64,000 nucleotides of DNA from Halomonas sp. HAL1 (GTDB lineage: Bacteria > Pseudomonadota > Gammaproteobacteria > Pseudomonadales > Halomonadaceae), in NCBI RefSeq assembly GCF_030544485.1, contig NZ_CP130610.1, forward strand, positions 434,001 to 498,000. The letters run 5' to 3'. Below are positions 27,742 through 39,214 of this stretch, piece by piece (the stretch's first letter is position 1; the number at the start of each line of letters is the position of its first letter). The notes under the pieces are model-generated. The model did no database searches. It was given only the letters and a program-made list of their open reading frames with translations, and was not told the origin of the DNA. The position numbers and the translations under genes are program-made.

Positions 27742-29145
27742 ATGCGACTGTTTGAAACCCGCCCTGGCGACGATGGCCTGCCTGGGCCTGAGCGTGCCTT
27801 GGCCGTGCTGGCGTTGGTAACCGGTACCTTAATGGCGGTGGTGGACACCACCATGATCAATCTGGCGCTGCCCACCATCGCCGCGGATCTAAATGTGTCG
27901 GCATCCCGAGCGGTATGGATCACCAACCTCTTTCAAGTGGTCTGTGCGGCGTTTTTACTCGTCTTCGCAGGCATCAGTGAGCTGATCACGCGGCGCAGGC
28001 TTTACCTGTTCGGGCTGGCTACCTTTGTTGCTGCTGCGCTGGGGGCGGCGCTATCACGCAACCTGGAAACGCTGCTGGTGTTTCGCGCTTTCCAGGGGCT
28101 AGGCGCCGCTGCAACGCTCTCCATTGGTCCGTCGCTCTATCGGGCTATTTTCCCTTCGCGATTGCTGGGCAGTGCGCTTGGTTTGAGTGCGCTGGTCGTG
28201 GCCGGAGGTTACGCCGCGGGGCCCACATTGAGCGGCGTAATCTTGTCCTTTGCTGACTGGCCCTGGCTGTTTGCTTTAAATGTGCCGCTTGGTCTCTGCT
28301 CGCTATGGCTGGCCAAGCGTGCGTTGCCCCGAGAAGAGCCGCGCAAAGGCAGTTTTGATGTTGCTGGGGCATTGCTCTCGATCGTTATGCTGGCCAGCTT
28401 CTTTATTGCCATGGACGCCGTGAGCCACGCCGCGCCGATTTGGCAAAGCGGTGGCTGGGCGCTACTGACGGTGCTGGCCTGTGCCGGATTTATTGCCCGC
28501 CAGCGACGTGCGCCTTATCCATTACTGCCGCTTAGCGTATTTGCCGAGCCGCGCTTTACGCTGGCCGTTTCTGCCTCTGGGCTTGCCTTTATTGGCCAGG
28601 GTCTTACGTTTGTTGCCCTGTCATTTTTCTACCAGGAACAGATGGGGTTTTCACCGCTGGAAACCGCTTGGCTATTCACTCCCTGGCCGCTGGCTATCAT
28701 GTTCGTTGGCCCTGTGGCCGGGCGCCTAGCCGACAGGATCAATCCCAGCATCCTTTCCAGCACAGGGCTTAGCTTGCTGATCATTGGCCTGATAGCGCTG
28801 GCGTTAGTTGATGAGTCGACTGGTGTGGCCGGCAGTTTATGGCGTACCGCATTATGCGGTATTGGCTTTGGGCTGTTCCAGCCGCCCAATAATCGCGAAA
28901 TGATGGGCAGCCTGCCACCGGAGCGCAGCGCTAACGTTTCAGGGGTAATGAGCACCACGCGCACGGTGGGCCAGTCGTTCGGCGTCGCTCTGGTCGGCGC
29001 CGCCCTGGCGTTGGGGTGGCCGGTGCAGGTAACGCTCTGGTTGGGGGCGGTAACCACGCTGCTAGCGCTATTGGCAAGCGTTGCACGTATGCCACTGGCA
29101 AGGCGTGCATTACACGCTCGTCGGGCATCGTCTGCCGGGCAGTAA
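27742..29145 (+). CDS. MFS drug exporter of the DHA2 (14-span) family
   Basis: A 467-residue protein with about 14 hydrophobic helices. The motif TGTLMAVVDTTMINLALPTI (in part, first helix) is motif D1 of the EmrB/QacA/SmvA family, and RAFQGLGAAATLSIGPSLYR holds motif C-like glycines. It likely exports toxic organic cations with proton antiport. The ATG follows a weak ribosome binding site 90 bp after the repeat array. The IS lies upstream, so its expression could be affected by the insertion. Confidence 0.88.
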   Translation: MRLFETRPGDDGLPGPERALAVLALVTGTLMAVVDTTMINLALPTIAADLNVSASRAVWITNLFQVVCAAFLLVFAGISELITRRRLYLFGLATFVAAALGAALSRNLETLLVFRAFQGLGAAATLSIGPSLYRAIFPSRLLGSALGLSALVVAGGYAAGPTLSGVILSFADWPWLFALNVPLGLCSLWLAKRALPREEPRKGSFDVAGALLSIVMLASFFIAMDAVSHAAPIWQSGGWALLTVLACAGFIARQRRAPYPLLPLSVFAEPRFTLAVSASGLAFIGQGLTFVALSFFYQEQMGFSPLETAWLFTPWPLAIMFVGPVAGRLADRINPSILSSTGLSLLIIGLIALALVDESTGVAGSLWRTALCGIGFGLFQPPNNREMMGSLPPERSANVSGVMSTTRTVGQSFGVALVGAALALGWPVQVTLWLGAVTTLLALLASVARMPLARRALHARRASSAGQ

Positions 29146-29186
29146 GCGCGTACAATAAAATGGTTTGTAATCTCAAGGAGGCTCCC

Positions 29187-29495
29187 ATGACGCTGCAGAC
29201 ACAGATTGAGCAGAAGTTAGCGGCACTCGCGCCCGATGTGCTGCAGGTTGAAAACGAAAGCCATATGCACAGCGTGCCCGCGAACTCTGAAACCCACTTC
29301 AAAGTAACGCTGGTAAGCGATGCCTTCGACGGCATGATGCCGGTGAAGCGCCACCAGCAGATTTATGCGCTGTTGGCCGATGAACTGTCAGGGCCGGTGC
29401 ATGCCCTGGCGCTGCATCTTTATACGCCCGCCGAGTGGCAGGCGCGTGGCGGAGAGCGTCCGAATTCGCCCAACTGCCGTGGCGGCGAAAAGTGA
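29187..29495 (+). CDS. bolA: BolA family protein
   Basis: A 102-residue protein with the BolA/YrbA fold: ESHMHSVPANSETHFKVTLVSDAF and the helix-turn-helix-like VKRHQQIYALLADELSGPVHALALHLYTP (in part). BolA partners with monothiol glutaredoxins in Fe-S/iron handling and acts as a regulator of cell shape. AAGGAGG lies before the ATG at 29187. Its TGA overlaps the GTG start of the next gene. Nomenclature between BolA and IbaG is not certain, but the length and end favour BolA. Confidence 0.9.
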   Translation: MTLQTQIEQKLAALAPDVLQVENESHMHSVPANSETHFKVTLVSDAFDGMMPVKRHQQIYALLADELSGPVHALALHLYTPAEWQARGGERPNSPNCRGGEK

Positions 29496-30370
29496 ACCAG
29501 GAAGTTATTCGGCGTCACTATCTGGACGCCATGGGCATTACCGCCTGGGGCTCGCGCTACCAACTGCCCAATGCACTGCCTACTGAAGCCTGCGAGTGGG
29601 ACGATGTGGCGCCAGCCCCTACGCCACCCCGGGAGCGGCTGCAGGCGTTGTTGGATGATGCTCCTGCGCCACGGCGGAGCGTGCCTGAGCCTCAGGCGTC
29701 AGGCGAGGCGATAGCCTCGCCCTCGGCGGTACGCGCGTTGTTGCTGAAGGATAAGCCCAGCCCAGAAAAATCGGATCAAACCAACCAGAGCCAAACCAAG
29801 CAGGCTGGCGCCCAATCCGATACGGCTGAGCCTACCGTTGATGCAACACTTGCTACGCCCGCCAAGCCCCTTAAGTTCTCCCTCTCCTGTCTATGCCTTA
29901 ATGCCCGCTGGTTAGTGCTGCAAGCGGGCGAAATGAGTGCGCTTGAGCAGCAATTGTTGGCTAATCTACTTCAAGCAGCGGGTATTCAGCAGAGCGCGTT
30001 GCCGGAAGTGACGCACTTTACGTGGCCGCAAATGACCAATGCCTTTGCTGTTGAGGACCCACTAGATGAAGCGCGTGAAGGGTTAGCGGCCTTTATTGCT
30101 GGCCAAGTAAGTCGGCAGGAGTGGCAGCTAACCCGGCTGCTCTGGTGGGGCGAGCTGGGCGCTGAACAAGCGCCGCTGGATCGTATACTGAACGTGAACG
30201 AAGGCCAAAGTCACACGCTCTCGCTGCCTGTCTGGCAGGGGCCAGCGCTTGCTGCACTTCTCGACGGCACCCGCAGTAAGCGCGATCTATGGCCAGAGCT
30301 GCAGGCCTTAAACCAAAAGTGGACGCGCGATAGTTCAACCGGCGCTGAGCCAGCAGTTGATGATCACTGA
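29492..30370 (+). CDS. holD: Probable DNA polymerase III psi subunit, extended pseudomonad type
   Basis: A 292-residue protein. Its N-terminus HYLDAMGITAWGSRYQLP resembles the E. coli psi segment LGITQWSLRRPGAL, which binds chi. A Pro/Gln/Ser-rich linker (about 45-125) precedes a folded part starting SLSCLCLNARWLVLQAGE, similar in pattern to the psi core, and a further Trp-rich C-terminus. In E. coli holD also lies directly before rimI, as here. Pseudomonas psi is likewise larger than that of E. coli. GTG 29492 overlaps the bolA stop. Identification rests on a short motif and context. Confidence 0.62.
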   Translation: MNQEVIRRHYLDAMGITAWGSRYQLPNALPTEACEWDDVAPAPTPPRERLQALLDDAPAPRRSVPEPQASGEAIASPSAVRALLLKDKPSPEKSDQTNQSQTKQAGAQSDTAEPTVDATLATPAKPLKFSLSCLCLNARWLVLQAGEMSALEQQLLANLLQAAGIQQSALPEVTHFTWPQMTNAFAVEDPLDEAREGLAAFIAGQVSRQEWQLTRLLWWGELGAEQAPLDRILNVNEGQSHTLSLPVWQGPALAALLDGTRSKRDLWPELQALNQKWTRDSSTGAEPAVDDH

Positions 30371-30836
30371 ACTTAGCGTTGAGCATCTAGCCTTACTCAC
30401 GGCTCTTGAGGGTCAGGCGCAAAGCGGTACCTCCGACTCGCAAATGCTGGAAGCGCTGGGCAGTCAAGATACCTGTGTAGTGGGCTGGTGGCAGGGTGAA
30501 CAGCTGCAAGGTTATGCCATCGTGGCGCGACTGCCGTTTGAGGCGGAGCTTCAAGCGATAGGGGTTGTGCCTGAGTGCCGCCGAAGTGGGGCGGGCTTGG
30601 CATTGATGGAAGCCGTTTTAACGCAGGCTGAGCGCTGGTCAAGCGAGCGTTTGCTGTTGGAAGTGCGAGTGGGAAATCTAAGCGCTATTCGGCTCTATCA
30701 GCGCATGGGGTTTACCGAAGATGGGTGCCGGAAAGGATACTACCCGGCTCAGGCCGCTCATTCGGCCCAAAGCGACCCAGCAGCACAAAGTGCCGCTGGG
30801 CGCGAGGATGCACTGCTGATGTCGCGGACACTCTAA
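30360..30836 (+). CDS. rimI: Ribosomal protein S18 alanine N-acetyltransferase RimI
   Basis: A 158-residue GNAT enzyme that acetylates the N-terminus of S18. Acetyl-CoA-binding features are IGVVPECRRSGAGLALME and the C-terminal NLSAIRLYQRMGFTEDGCRKGYY (in part). The ATG at 30360 lies within the end of holD (TTGATGATC), overlapping it by 11 bases. It carries a slightly extended Gln/Ser-rich end. Confidence 0.88.
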   Translation: MITELSVEHLALLTALEGQAQSGTSDSQMLEALGSQDTCVVGWWQGEQLQGYAIVARLPFEAELQAIGVVPECRRSGAGLALMEAVLTQAERWSSERLLLEVRVGNLSAIRLYQRMGFTEDGCRKGYYPAQAAHSAQSDPAAQSAAGREDALLMSRTL

Positions 30837-30874
30837 GCTGGTCGTGAGACTCTGTCGGCCGCGAGTGGCGTCAA

Positions 30875-31069
30875 TTAAGAGGCGCTGGACGTGTCGAGAC
30901 TATCGAATTTGCTGAGTAGGCTATTGAGGCGACGCTCCCACTCTTCGCGCTCCTCTTTCAGCTTGGCGTTTTCGCCACGCAGCTCTTCATTTTCCAGTTT
31001 CATCATTTCCAGCGCGTCAACAGTATCGGTGACTTTCTGTTCAAGCTGATTAAATAGTTCCAAGCTCAT
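30875..31069 (-). CDS. zapB: Cell division protein ZapB
   Basis: A 64-residue coiled-coil protein: SLELFNQLEQKVTDTVDALEM followed by heptads through LLSKF. It matches ZapB, which organises the FtsZ ring through ZapA and MatP. The start ATG at 31069 is chosen because it gives the canonical MSLELF and follows GGGAGATATAC; a longer frame adds a hydrophobic stretch unlike the family. Confidence 0.9.
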   Translation of the reverse strand: MSLELFNQLEQKVTDTVDALEMMKLENEELRGENAKLKEEREEWERRLNSLLSKFDSLDTSSAS

Positions 31070-31210
31070 GTATATCTCCCTAGCGTAAAAACGAGAACCC
31101 AAAAAACGGTAGTCAAAAAGTACCCAAAAAAACAAGCGGAAAGCTTGCCAGCAGGCACGAATGACGCGAGCGTAACGCCACCACCGCGCGGCGGCAAGTG
31201 CTGTTTGCCG

Positions 31211-31825
31211 CTATTGACGTTGATAAAGCCGTGCGGTGCTTTCACCCGCCTGGGTTTCGCGGTGTAACTGCCAGTTGGCGGGCACCTCAGGCGCAAGCGA
31301 TGTCTCGGTTTCGAGGTAAATCATTGCCCCGTCACTCAACCAGCCGCCACTCTCCAGCGCCTTACAGCACGGTTCGGCCAACTGCTGATGAAAGGGCGGA
31401 TCGAGGAACACTAGTGAATAGGGCTGTGCAGGACGTGTCAGGTAGGCCTGAACATCGTTAATATGCACCGTGCTTGAGGTAATATGCAGAGATGCCAGAT
31501 TAGTCGACAGCTGCGCTGCCACGCGCGGGTCGCGCTCGACAAAATCGACACAGGCCGCACCGCGAGAGACCGCTTCAATGCCGAGTGCGCCGGTACCGGC
31601 GAAGAGGTCGAGCACCTGCTGACCATAAAGCTGCTGTCCTAGCCAGTTGAACAGCGTTTCACGCACGCGGTCAGGTGTTGGACGCAAGCCTGGGCTATCC
31701 AATATAGGCAACTGACGGCGGCGAAACTCACCGCCGATAATGCGCAGTTTGCCAAGCGATTTGCCACCTCGCTGAGCAGGCGTGCGGCGGGAGGCGGATG
31801 AGCGGGAGGAGCGTTGTCGTGTCAT
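31211..31825 (-). CDS. rsmD: 16S rRNA (guanine(966)-N2)-methyltransferase RsmD
   Basis: A 204-residue SAM-dependent methyltransferase acting on G966 of 16S rRNA in the assembled 30S. Motif I is VLDLFAGTGALGIEAVSRGA (in part), the catalytic motif IV is FLDPPF. Basic, Ser/Arg-rich N-terminus. The ATG at 31825 is chosen; TTG 31855 would add ten residues. It is divergent from ftsY, as in E. coli. Confidence 0.93.
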   Translation of the reverse strand: MTRQRSSRSSASRRTPAQRGGKSLGKLRIIGGEFRRRQLPILDSPGLRPTPDRVRETLFNWLGQQLYGQQVLDLFAGTGALGIEAVSRGAACVDFVERDPRVAAQLSTNLASLHITSSTVHINDVQAYLTRPAQPYSLVFLDPPFHQQLAEPCCKALESGGWLSDGAMIYLETETSLAPEVPANWQLHRETQAGESTARLYQRQ

Positions 31826-31915
31826 GAGGCGGATTGTAGCGGGCTGCTTATCCAAAGTCTCGGGTTAGGGTGTTAGCATAACCTTAATGTTCACTATTTA
31901 TATCGAGTAACACAC

Positions 31916-33249
<1,334 letters not shown>

Positions 33250-33253
<4 letters not shown>

Positions 33254-33918
33254 TCGCCTTTGAGCATGTGGGAAAACGCTACGGCGGTCGCTTCGAAGCG
33301 CTGGCGCATCTCAATTTTCGGGTCGCTCGGGGCGAGATGGTGTTTCTGACCGGCCACTCCGGTGCGGGGAAAAGCTCGCTACTACGCTTAGTGATGCGCC
33401 TTGAGAAACCTAGCCGCGGACGCGTGGTCGTGGCGGGGCACGATATTGCCCAACTGCATGCCAGCCAGGTGCCGTTCTATCGGCGCCAAATTGGCGTGGT
33501 CTTTCAGGATCACCAGCTGCTATTTGATCGCAGTATTTTCCACAATGTCTCGCTGCCACTGGAGATTCAGGGGGTTGAGCCCCGTGAAGCCGCCCGCCGT
33601 GTGCGCGCAGCGTTAGATAAAGTGGGGCTGCTGCACCGTGAAAAGGCCTTGCCGATAGAACTCTCTGGTGGCGAGCAGCAGCGCGTTGGCATCGCCCGGG
33701 CGGTGGTCAATAAGCCTGCGCTACTGCTCGCCGATGAGCCTACGGGTAATCTGGATCCACAGCTGTCAGCGGATATTATGGCGCTGTTTGAGGATTTTAA
33801 CCGAATTGGTACCACGGTAATGATCGCCAGCCACGACTTGGCCCTGATTGCCCAGTTGCGCCACCGCATCCTGCGTTTAAGCGATGGTCGTTTGGTGGCC
33901 GACGAGGGGGCAGCATGA
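33250..33918 (+). CDS. ftsE: Cell division ATP-binding protein FtsE
   Basis: A 222-residue ABC ATPase: Walker [10 protein letters not shown] (about 36), signature LSGGEQQR, Walker [13 protein letters not shown]. With FtsX it activates peptidoglycan amidases through EnvC at the septum. Both ends overlap neighbours as ATGA (ftsY upstream, ftsX downstream). Confidence 0.96.
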
Positions 33919-34958
33919 AGTCCTCCGCGACCCCAAGGCGCCAGCAGGGAGCGGCATTAAAAACGCCGCGAAAAACCGCTGCTAAACCACCGGCCGATAA
34001 ACCCTCGCAGCGAGGTGCACGTTCCCAACAAACGCGCTTTTCCAGCCGTCTGCGGGCCTGGGGACGCCACCATCGCAGCATGGCATGGGATAGTTTTCAG
34101 CGCTTGGTGCGTTATCCTTTGGGTAATCTGCTGACGATGCTAGCCATCGCCATTGCCCTGGTGCTGCCCGCTGCGCTGTGGTTGACCCTGGACAGTGCGC
34201 GCCTGCTGGATGCCGAGCTTGATGAAAGCGCCACGCTCACCGTTTATTTGGAATTGAGCACCGATGATGCCCAGGCACAACGTATAGAAGAAGCGGTCAG
34301 CGCCGAGCAGAGCGTGCTTGAGACGCAGTTGATTAGCGCTGAGCAAGGCATGGCTGAGTTTCAGCAGTCGCTGGGGCTGGATAATGCCTTGGCGGGTCTG
34401 GAGAGCAACCCGCTGCCCATCAGTATCGTGGTGCACCCGTCAAGCATCGAACCGGCCGCCATGCAACAGTTGGCTGCTACGCTTGAAGCCTTTTCCGGGG
34501 TTGATGAGGTGCGTCTTGATCTGGCCTGGGTGGAGCGCCTGAGAAACCTGGCTGAACTGGGAAGGCGCGTTGCGCTGGCGCTGGGAGCGCTGTTTGGCCT
34601 GGGCGTTTTGCTGGTGGTTGGCAACACTATTCGCCTGTCGGTGGAAAGTCGCCGCCGTGAGATTGAAGTGGTGATGCTGATTGGCGCCACTCACGCCTTC
34701 GTCAGACGCCCATTCCTGTACAGCGGCGCTTGGTACGGTGTTGGTGGTGGGCTGTTAGCGCTGGGTCTGTTAGGCCTGGGCAATCATTGGCTTTCCCTCC
34801 CGGTAGCTGCCCTGGCGGCGAGCTACGGTGCCAGCTTCTCATTACCTCAACTCGACGTGACAGGCTCTACAATTCTGCTATCTTGCAGTACACTACTAGG
34901 CTGGTTGGGTGCTTGGTTGGCGGTAACTCGCCATCTCTCAAGTATTCGCCCAAAATGA
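33915..34958 (+). CDS. ftsX: Cell division permease FtsX
   Basis: A 347-residue inner-membrane protein with a basic cytoplasmic N-terminus (1-55), a first membrane helix (LLTMLAIAIALVLPAALWL), a periplasmic domain (about 95-225) and three further helices in the FtsX/MacB fold (ALFGLGVLLVVGNTIRLSVESRRREIEV, in part). It pairs with FtsE. The start overlaps ftsE as ATGA. Confidence 0.95.
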   Translation: MKSSATPRRQQGAALKTPRKTAAKPPADKPSQRGARSQQTRFSSRLRAWGRHHRSMAWDSFQRLVRYPLGNLLTMLAIAIALVLPAALWLTLDSARLLDAELDESATLTVYLELSTDDAQAQRIEEAVSAEQSVLETQLISAEQGMAEFQQSLGLDNALAGLESNPLPISIVVHPSSIEPAAMQQLAATLEAFSGVDEVRLDLAWVERLRNLAELGRRVALALGALFGLGVLLVVGNTIRLSVESRRREIEVVMLIGATHAFVRRPFLYSGAWYGVGGGLLALGLLGLGNHWLSLPVAALAASYGASFSLPQLDVTGSTILLSCSTLLGWLGAWLAVTRHLSSIRPK

Positions 34959-34987
34959 TTCAGCAGGCCGATTCAATAGCGCGTGAA

Positions 34988-35006
34988 CCTTATTCTCGCG
35001 ATAAGG
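34988..35006 (+). other. Small hairpin in the ftsX-rpoH gap
   Basis: CCTTAT pairs with ATAAGG around TCTCGCG. The 133-bp gap probably holds the rpoH promoters; no clear hexamer pair is visible. The role of the hairpin is unknown. Confidence 0.3.
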
Positions 35007-35091
35007 TCTTTGTAAGACAGAATTTAAGGTAATAGGTTATTGATAACGTGCTACGTCAACCACGATGGGTTACAGGGGAGACCACCTGCAC

Positions 35092-35958
35092 ATGAGCACT
35101 AGTCTTATACCGGTGGGGCAGCTTTCACCCGGCGGTGATCTGGGCGGCTATATCCGCGCAGTCAATGGAATTTCGGTTTTAACCGCCGATGAAGAGCGAG
35201 AGCTCGCCTATCGTCTTTACGATGACGGTGATCTAGAAGCTGCTCGGCGTTTAGTTATGTCACATCTGCGCTTTGTGGTTCACATTGCGCGTAGTTATTC
35301 TGGCTATGGGTTACCCCAAGCAGATTTAATTCAAGAAGGTAACGTCGGCTTAATGAAAGCCGTCAAGCGCTTCGATCCTAATCAAGGCGTTCGATTGGTC
35401 TCTTTTGCCGTGCATTGGATCAAAGCGGAAATTCACGAATTTGTGCTGCGTAACTGGCGCATCGTCAAGATTGCCACCACCAAAGCGCAGCGTAAGCTGT
35501 TCTTTAATCTACGTAGTGCGAAGAAGCGTTTGGCGTGGCTGAACAACGACGAAGTGTCCGCCATTGCCAAGGATCTCGACGTCAAGCCTGAGATAGTGCG
35601 CGATATGGAAGGGCGTCTCTCCTCTTACGATGCCGGTTTTGACGCGCCCGCAGGCGATGATGAAGAGAGTACCTATCAGGCGCCGGTGCATTTCCTGGAT
35701 GACGCCGCATCAGACCCTGCCACGCAGTTGGAAGATAGCAACTTCGAGGAAGACTCGACGCGTCGGTTGCAGGTTGCTCTTGAGGGGCTTGATGAGCGCT
35801 CGCGGGATATCCTACAGCGCCGCTGGTTAGCCGATAGTAAAGAGACGTTGCATGATCTGGCCGATGTTTATGGGGTTAGCGCTGAGCGTATTCGTCAGCT
35901 TGAAAAGAACGCGATGAAAAAGCTGCGCCAGAAAATGGGCGAGCCGATGGTGGCTTAA
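35092..35958 (+). CDS. rpoH: RNA polymerase heat-shock sigma factor RpoH (sigma-32)
   Basis: A 288-residue sigma-70-family protein. Region 2 includes [34 protein letters not shown] (in part), the RpoH box region is around [17 protein letters not shown], and region 4.2 is [28 protein letters not shown] (in part). It directs heat-shock gene transcription. ATG 35092 gives [11 protein letters not shown], the family start. It lies after ftsYEX, as in E. coli. Confidence 0.96.
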   Translation: MSTSLIPVGQLSPGGDLGGYIRAVNGISVLTADEERELAYRLYDDGDLEAARRLVMSHLRFVVHIARSYSGYGLPQADLIQEGNVGLMKAVKRFDPNQGVRLVSFAVHWIKAEIHEFVLRNWRIVKIATTKAQRKLFFNLRSAKKRLAWLNNDEVSAIAKDLDVKPEIVRDMEGRLSSYDAGFDAPAGDDEESTYQAPVHFLDDAASDPATQLEDSNFEEDSTRRLQVALEGLDERSRDILQRRWLADSKETLHDLADVYGVSAERIRQLEKNAMKKLRQKMGEPMVA

Positions 35959-35986
35959 GTATCAGCTGGCTAGTATTTGTCGTCTT

Positions 35987-36022
35987 AAAAAACCGGCCCC
36001 TGCAAAGGGAGCCGGTTTTTTG
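35987..36022. terminator. Bidirectional terminator between rpoH and slmA
   Basis: AAAAAACCGGC pairs with GCCGGTTTTTT. A-tract and T-tract on both sides allow use from both converging genes. Confidence 0.88.
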
Positions 36023-36046
36023 TGTAGCCTTCACCTGCGGCTTAGC

Positions 36047-36655
36047 CTATGCGGGCTGTACCGCCGCGCGTAGTAATTGCGCAGATAATAGCGACCATTG
36101 ATCTTCCCAGTGTTGGGTGGGCAGGCGCTTAAAGTCGCTGCGTACGTACTGCGAAATCCGACCTTCTGCCTGGGCCGCTAGTAAATTAGCAGCGGCGGAA
36201 GCGGGAATCGTAGGGCGCAGACCTTCACGCAGCTCGGCTTCGCGCAGAATCTGTTTGAGCTGCATCTCCAGGCGTTCAAACAGTTGGTTGACCCGCTGGC
36301 GTAGCCTTGCGGTTTCGCCGGTGAGTACGTCGCCTCCCATTACCCGGGCCAGCCCAGGATTTTTCTCGGCGAAGCCCAGCAGCAGCGCCAAGATGGTGCC
36401 GCAGCGGGTAGTGGCGTCGGGTACGTCGTCTAAAATACGCGTAATGCGCTCAAAAATGCTCTCTTCAATAAAATCAATCAGCCCCTCAAACATACGTGCT
36501 TTGCTGGGGAAGTGGCGGTAGAGCGCTGCTTCTGAAACACCTACCTGACGAGCGAGAGCGGCGGTAGTAATGCGTTTGCCACTGTCTTCTTCAAGCATTA
36601 ATGCCAGTGCTTGGAGTATCTGCTCGCGGCGGCGAGGTTTTTGATCTTCGCTCAT
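36047..36655 (-). CDS. slmA: Nucleoid occlusion factor SlmA (TetR fold)
   Basis: A 202-residue TetR-fold protein: KRITTAALARQVGVSEAALYRHFPSKARMFEGLIDFIEE (in part) is the SlmA helix-turn-helix, and RVMGGDVLTGE matches the family. It binds SBS sites and blocks FtsZ assembly over the nucleoid. It lies 19 bp after argB on the same strand; in E. coli it neighbours dut and coaBC, all present here. Confidence 0.93.
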   Translation of the reverse strand: MSEDQKPRRREQILQALALMLEEDSGKRITTAALARQVGVSEAALYRHFPSKARMFEGLIDFIEESIFERITRILDDVPDATTRCGTILALLLGFAEKNPGLARVMGGDVLTGETARLRQRVNQLFERLEMQLKQILREAELREGLRPTIPASAAANLLAAQAEGRISQYVRSDFKRLPTQHWEDQWSLLSAQLLRAAVQPA

Positions 36656-36674
36656 GATGTGCCCTCCGTCGCGG

Positions 36675-37595
<921 letters not shown>

Positions 37596-37680
37596 TTATT
37601 ATGCTGCTAACGTTTATGTCGATTGTGTCGTGATGGTCGCGCTTTCTAAGCGCGCGATCCCTTCAGCGCCTGACCATGTA

Positions 37681-37728
37681 AAGAGCTATGTGAAGAGCTA
37701 TTTGAATAGCTATTTCAAGAGCTATCTA
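37681..37728. repeat. Four 12-bp tandem repeats between algC and argB
   Basis: Units are AAGAGCTATGTG, AAGAGCTATTTG, AATAGCTATTTC and AAGAGCTATCTA, sharing A-AGCTAT. They lie in the 167-bp gap ahead of argB. No gene is convincing here. Confidence 0.85.
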
Positions 37729-37741
37729 TCCAACAATTTGC

Positions 37742-39127
37742 TTACTGGGGTAGCTCGATATCTGGCGCGACGCGCTGTAGCGCGTTATTAAATACCGCTT
37801 TGATACGTGCGAGGGCGGCATCGTCCTTCCCTTCAAAGCGCATGACCAGGGCAGGCGTGGTGTTGGAGGCGCGGCACAACCCCCAGCCATCCGGGTAATC
37901 AACGCGAATGCCATCTAACGTGGTTTTGATACCTTCGCCGAAGTCGCCCTCGCGAGCAAGCTTATCCATTAGAGAAAATTTGTTAGCGTCGGTAACCGCA
38001 ATATTAATCTCTGGGGTACCAACGTCTTGGGGAAATGTGGCGAAAAAAGTATCCGCATCGTCAGGCTGGTTGGCGAGAATTTCTACCAGCCTAGCGGCGG
38101 CATAAAGGCCATCGTCAAAACCATACCAGCGCTCTTGGAAAAAAATATGTCCGCTCATCTCTCCGCCCAACTGAGCGCCGGTCTCTTTCATGCGCGCTTT
38201 GATCAGGGAGTGACCGGTTCGCCACATCTCAGGCTCGCCCCCAGCATCACTAATCACTTTGACTAGATTGCCGGTGCACTTGATGTCAAAAATCACTTTG
38301 GCCCCGGGCTGGCGCGTGAGCATATCGGTGGCAAATACCATCAGCAGGTGGTCAGGATAAATCAGCTTACCGGTGGAGGTGACCACGCCTACTCGGTCGC
38401 CATCGCCATCAAAGGCAAGCCCGATATCAGCGCCCGTTTCTTGCACCTTGCGCATCAAATCCTGCATGTTTTCCGGTTTGCCAGGATCCGGGTGGTGATT
38501 GGGAAAGTGGCCATCGATCTCATCGAACAGCGCAGTTGTATCAATGCCCAAGCGGGTCAGCAGCTGCGGGCCTAGCTCGCCAGCAACCCCGTTGCCGCAG
38601 TCGACCACGGCTTTGATCGGTCGGTTGATCTTAACGTCACCTAAAATACGCGCTAAATACGTTTCGCGAAGATCCTGCTGGGTGATGCTGCCTTGGCCGC
38701 TCTCCAGGTTGCCAGACTGGATGCGCTCAAACAGGGCGGTAATTGCATCGCCAGAGAGCGTTTCGCCGCTCAGCACGATTTTAAAGCCGTTATAGTCAGG
38801 CGGGTTATGGCTGCCGGTAACCATCACGCCTGACTGGGTGTTTGGCAAGATGTGGGTGGCGAAGTACAACACCGGCGTGGGGACCATGCCGATATCAATA
38901 ACGTCTCGTCCTGCAGCATTCAGGCCACGCATCAGCGCTGCTTGCAGCCGAGCGCCCGAAAGGCGACCGTCGCGTGCGACTACCACGCTGGATTCTCCCC
39001 GCGCGGCGGCTTCCGAGCCCACGGCGCGTCCGATCATTTCTACCGTCTCTTCGGTGAGCGTGTCGTCAACGATACCGCGGATATCGTAGGCGCGAAAAAT
39101 CGAAGCGGGTACGGTCTGTGCGTTCAT
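37742..39127 (-). CDS. algC: Phosphomannomutase/phosphoglucomutase AlgC
   Basis: A 461-residue alpha-D-phosphohexomutase: IFRAYDIRGIV start, phosphoserine loop VTGSHNPPDYNG (about 105), metal loop DGDGDR, sugar loop GGEMSGH, phosphate loop near the C-terminus (RASNTTPALVMRFEG). It interconverts mannose and glucose phosphates for exopolysaccharide and LPS. ATG 39127 is chosen, giving MNAQTVPASIFRAYD; a frame from 39175 is longer. In Pseudomonas it also sits in the dut-algC-argB order. Confidence 0.94.
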   Translation of the reverse strand: MNAQTVPASIFRAYDIRGIVDDTLTEETVEMIGRAVGSEAAARGESSVVVARDGRLSGARLQAALMRGLNAAGRDVIDIGMVPTPVLYFATHILPNTQSGVMVTGSHNPPDYNGFKIVLSGETLSGDAITALFERIQSGNLESGQGSITQQDLRETYLARILGDVKINRPIKAVVDCGNGVAGELGPQLLTRLGIDTTALFDEIDGHFPNHHPDPGKPENMQDLMRKVQETGADIGLAFDGDGDRVGVVTSTGKLIYPDHLLMVFATDMLTRQPGAKVIFDIKCTGNLVKVISDAGGEPEMWRTGHSLIKARMKETGAQLGGEMSGHIFFQERWYGFDDGLYAAARLVEILANQPDDADTFFATFPQDVGTPEINIAVTDANKFSLMDKLAREGDFGEGIKTTLDGIRVDYPDGWGLCRASNTTPALVMRFEGKDDAALARIKAVFNNALQRVAPDIELPQ

Positions 39128-39214
39128 AAGCTTCCCAGCTAAACAGAAATTGCCTTGCAAAGGTTTCTTAACCACGTCCTGCCAATCGCTACTGCTAATG
39201 GCTATTGCTAATAG

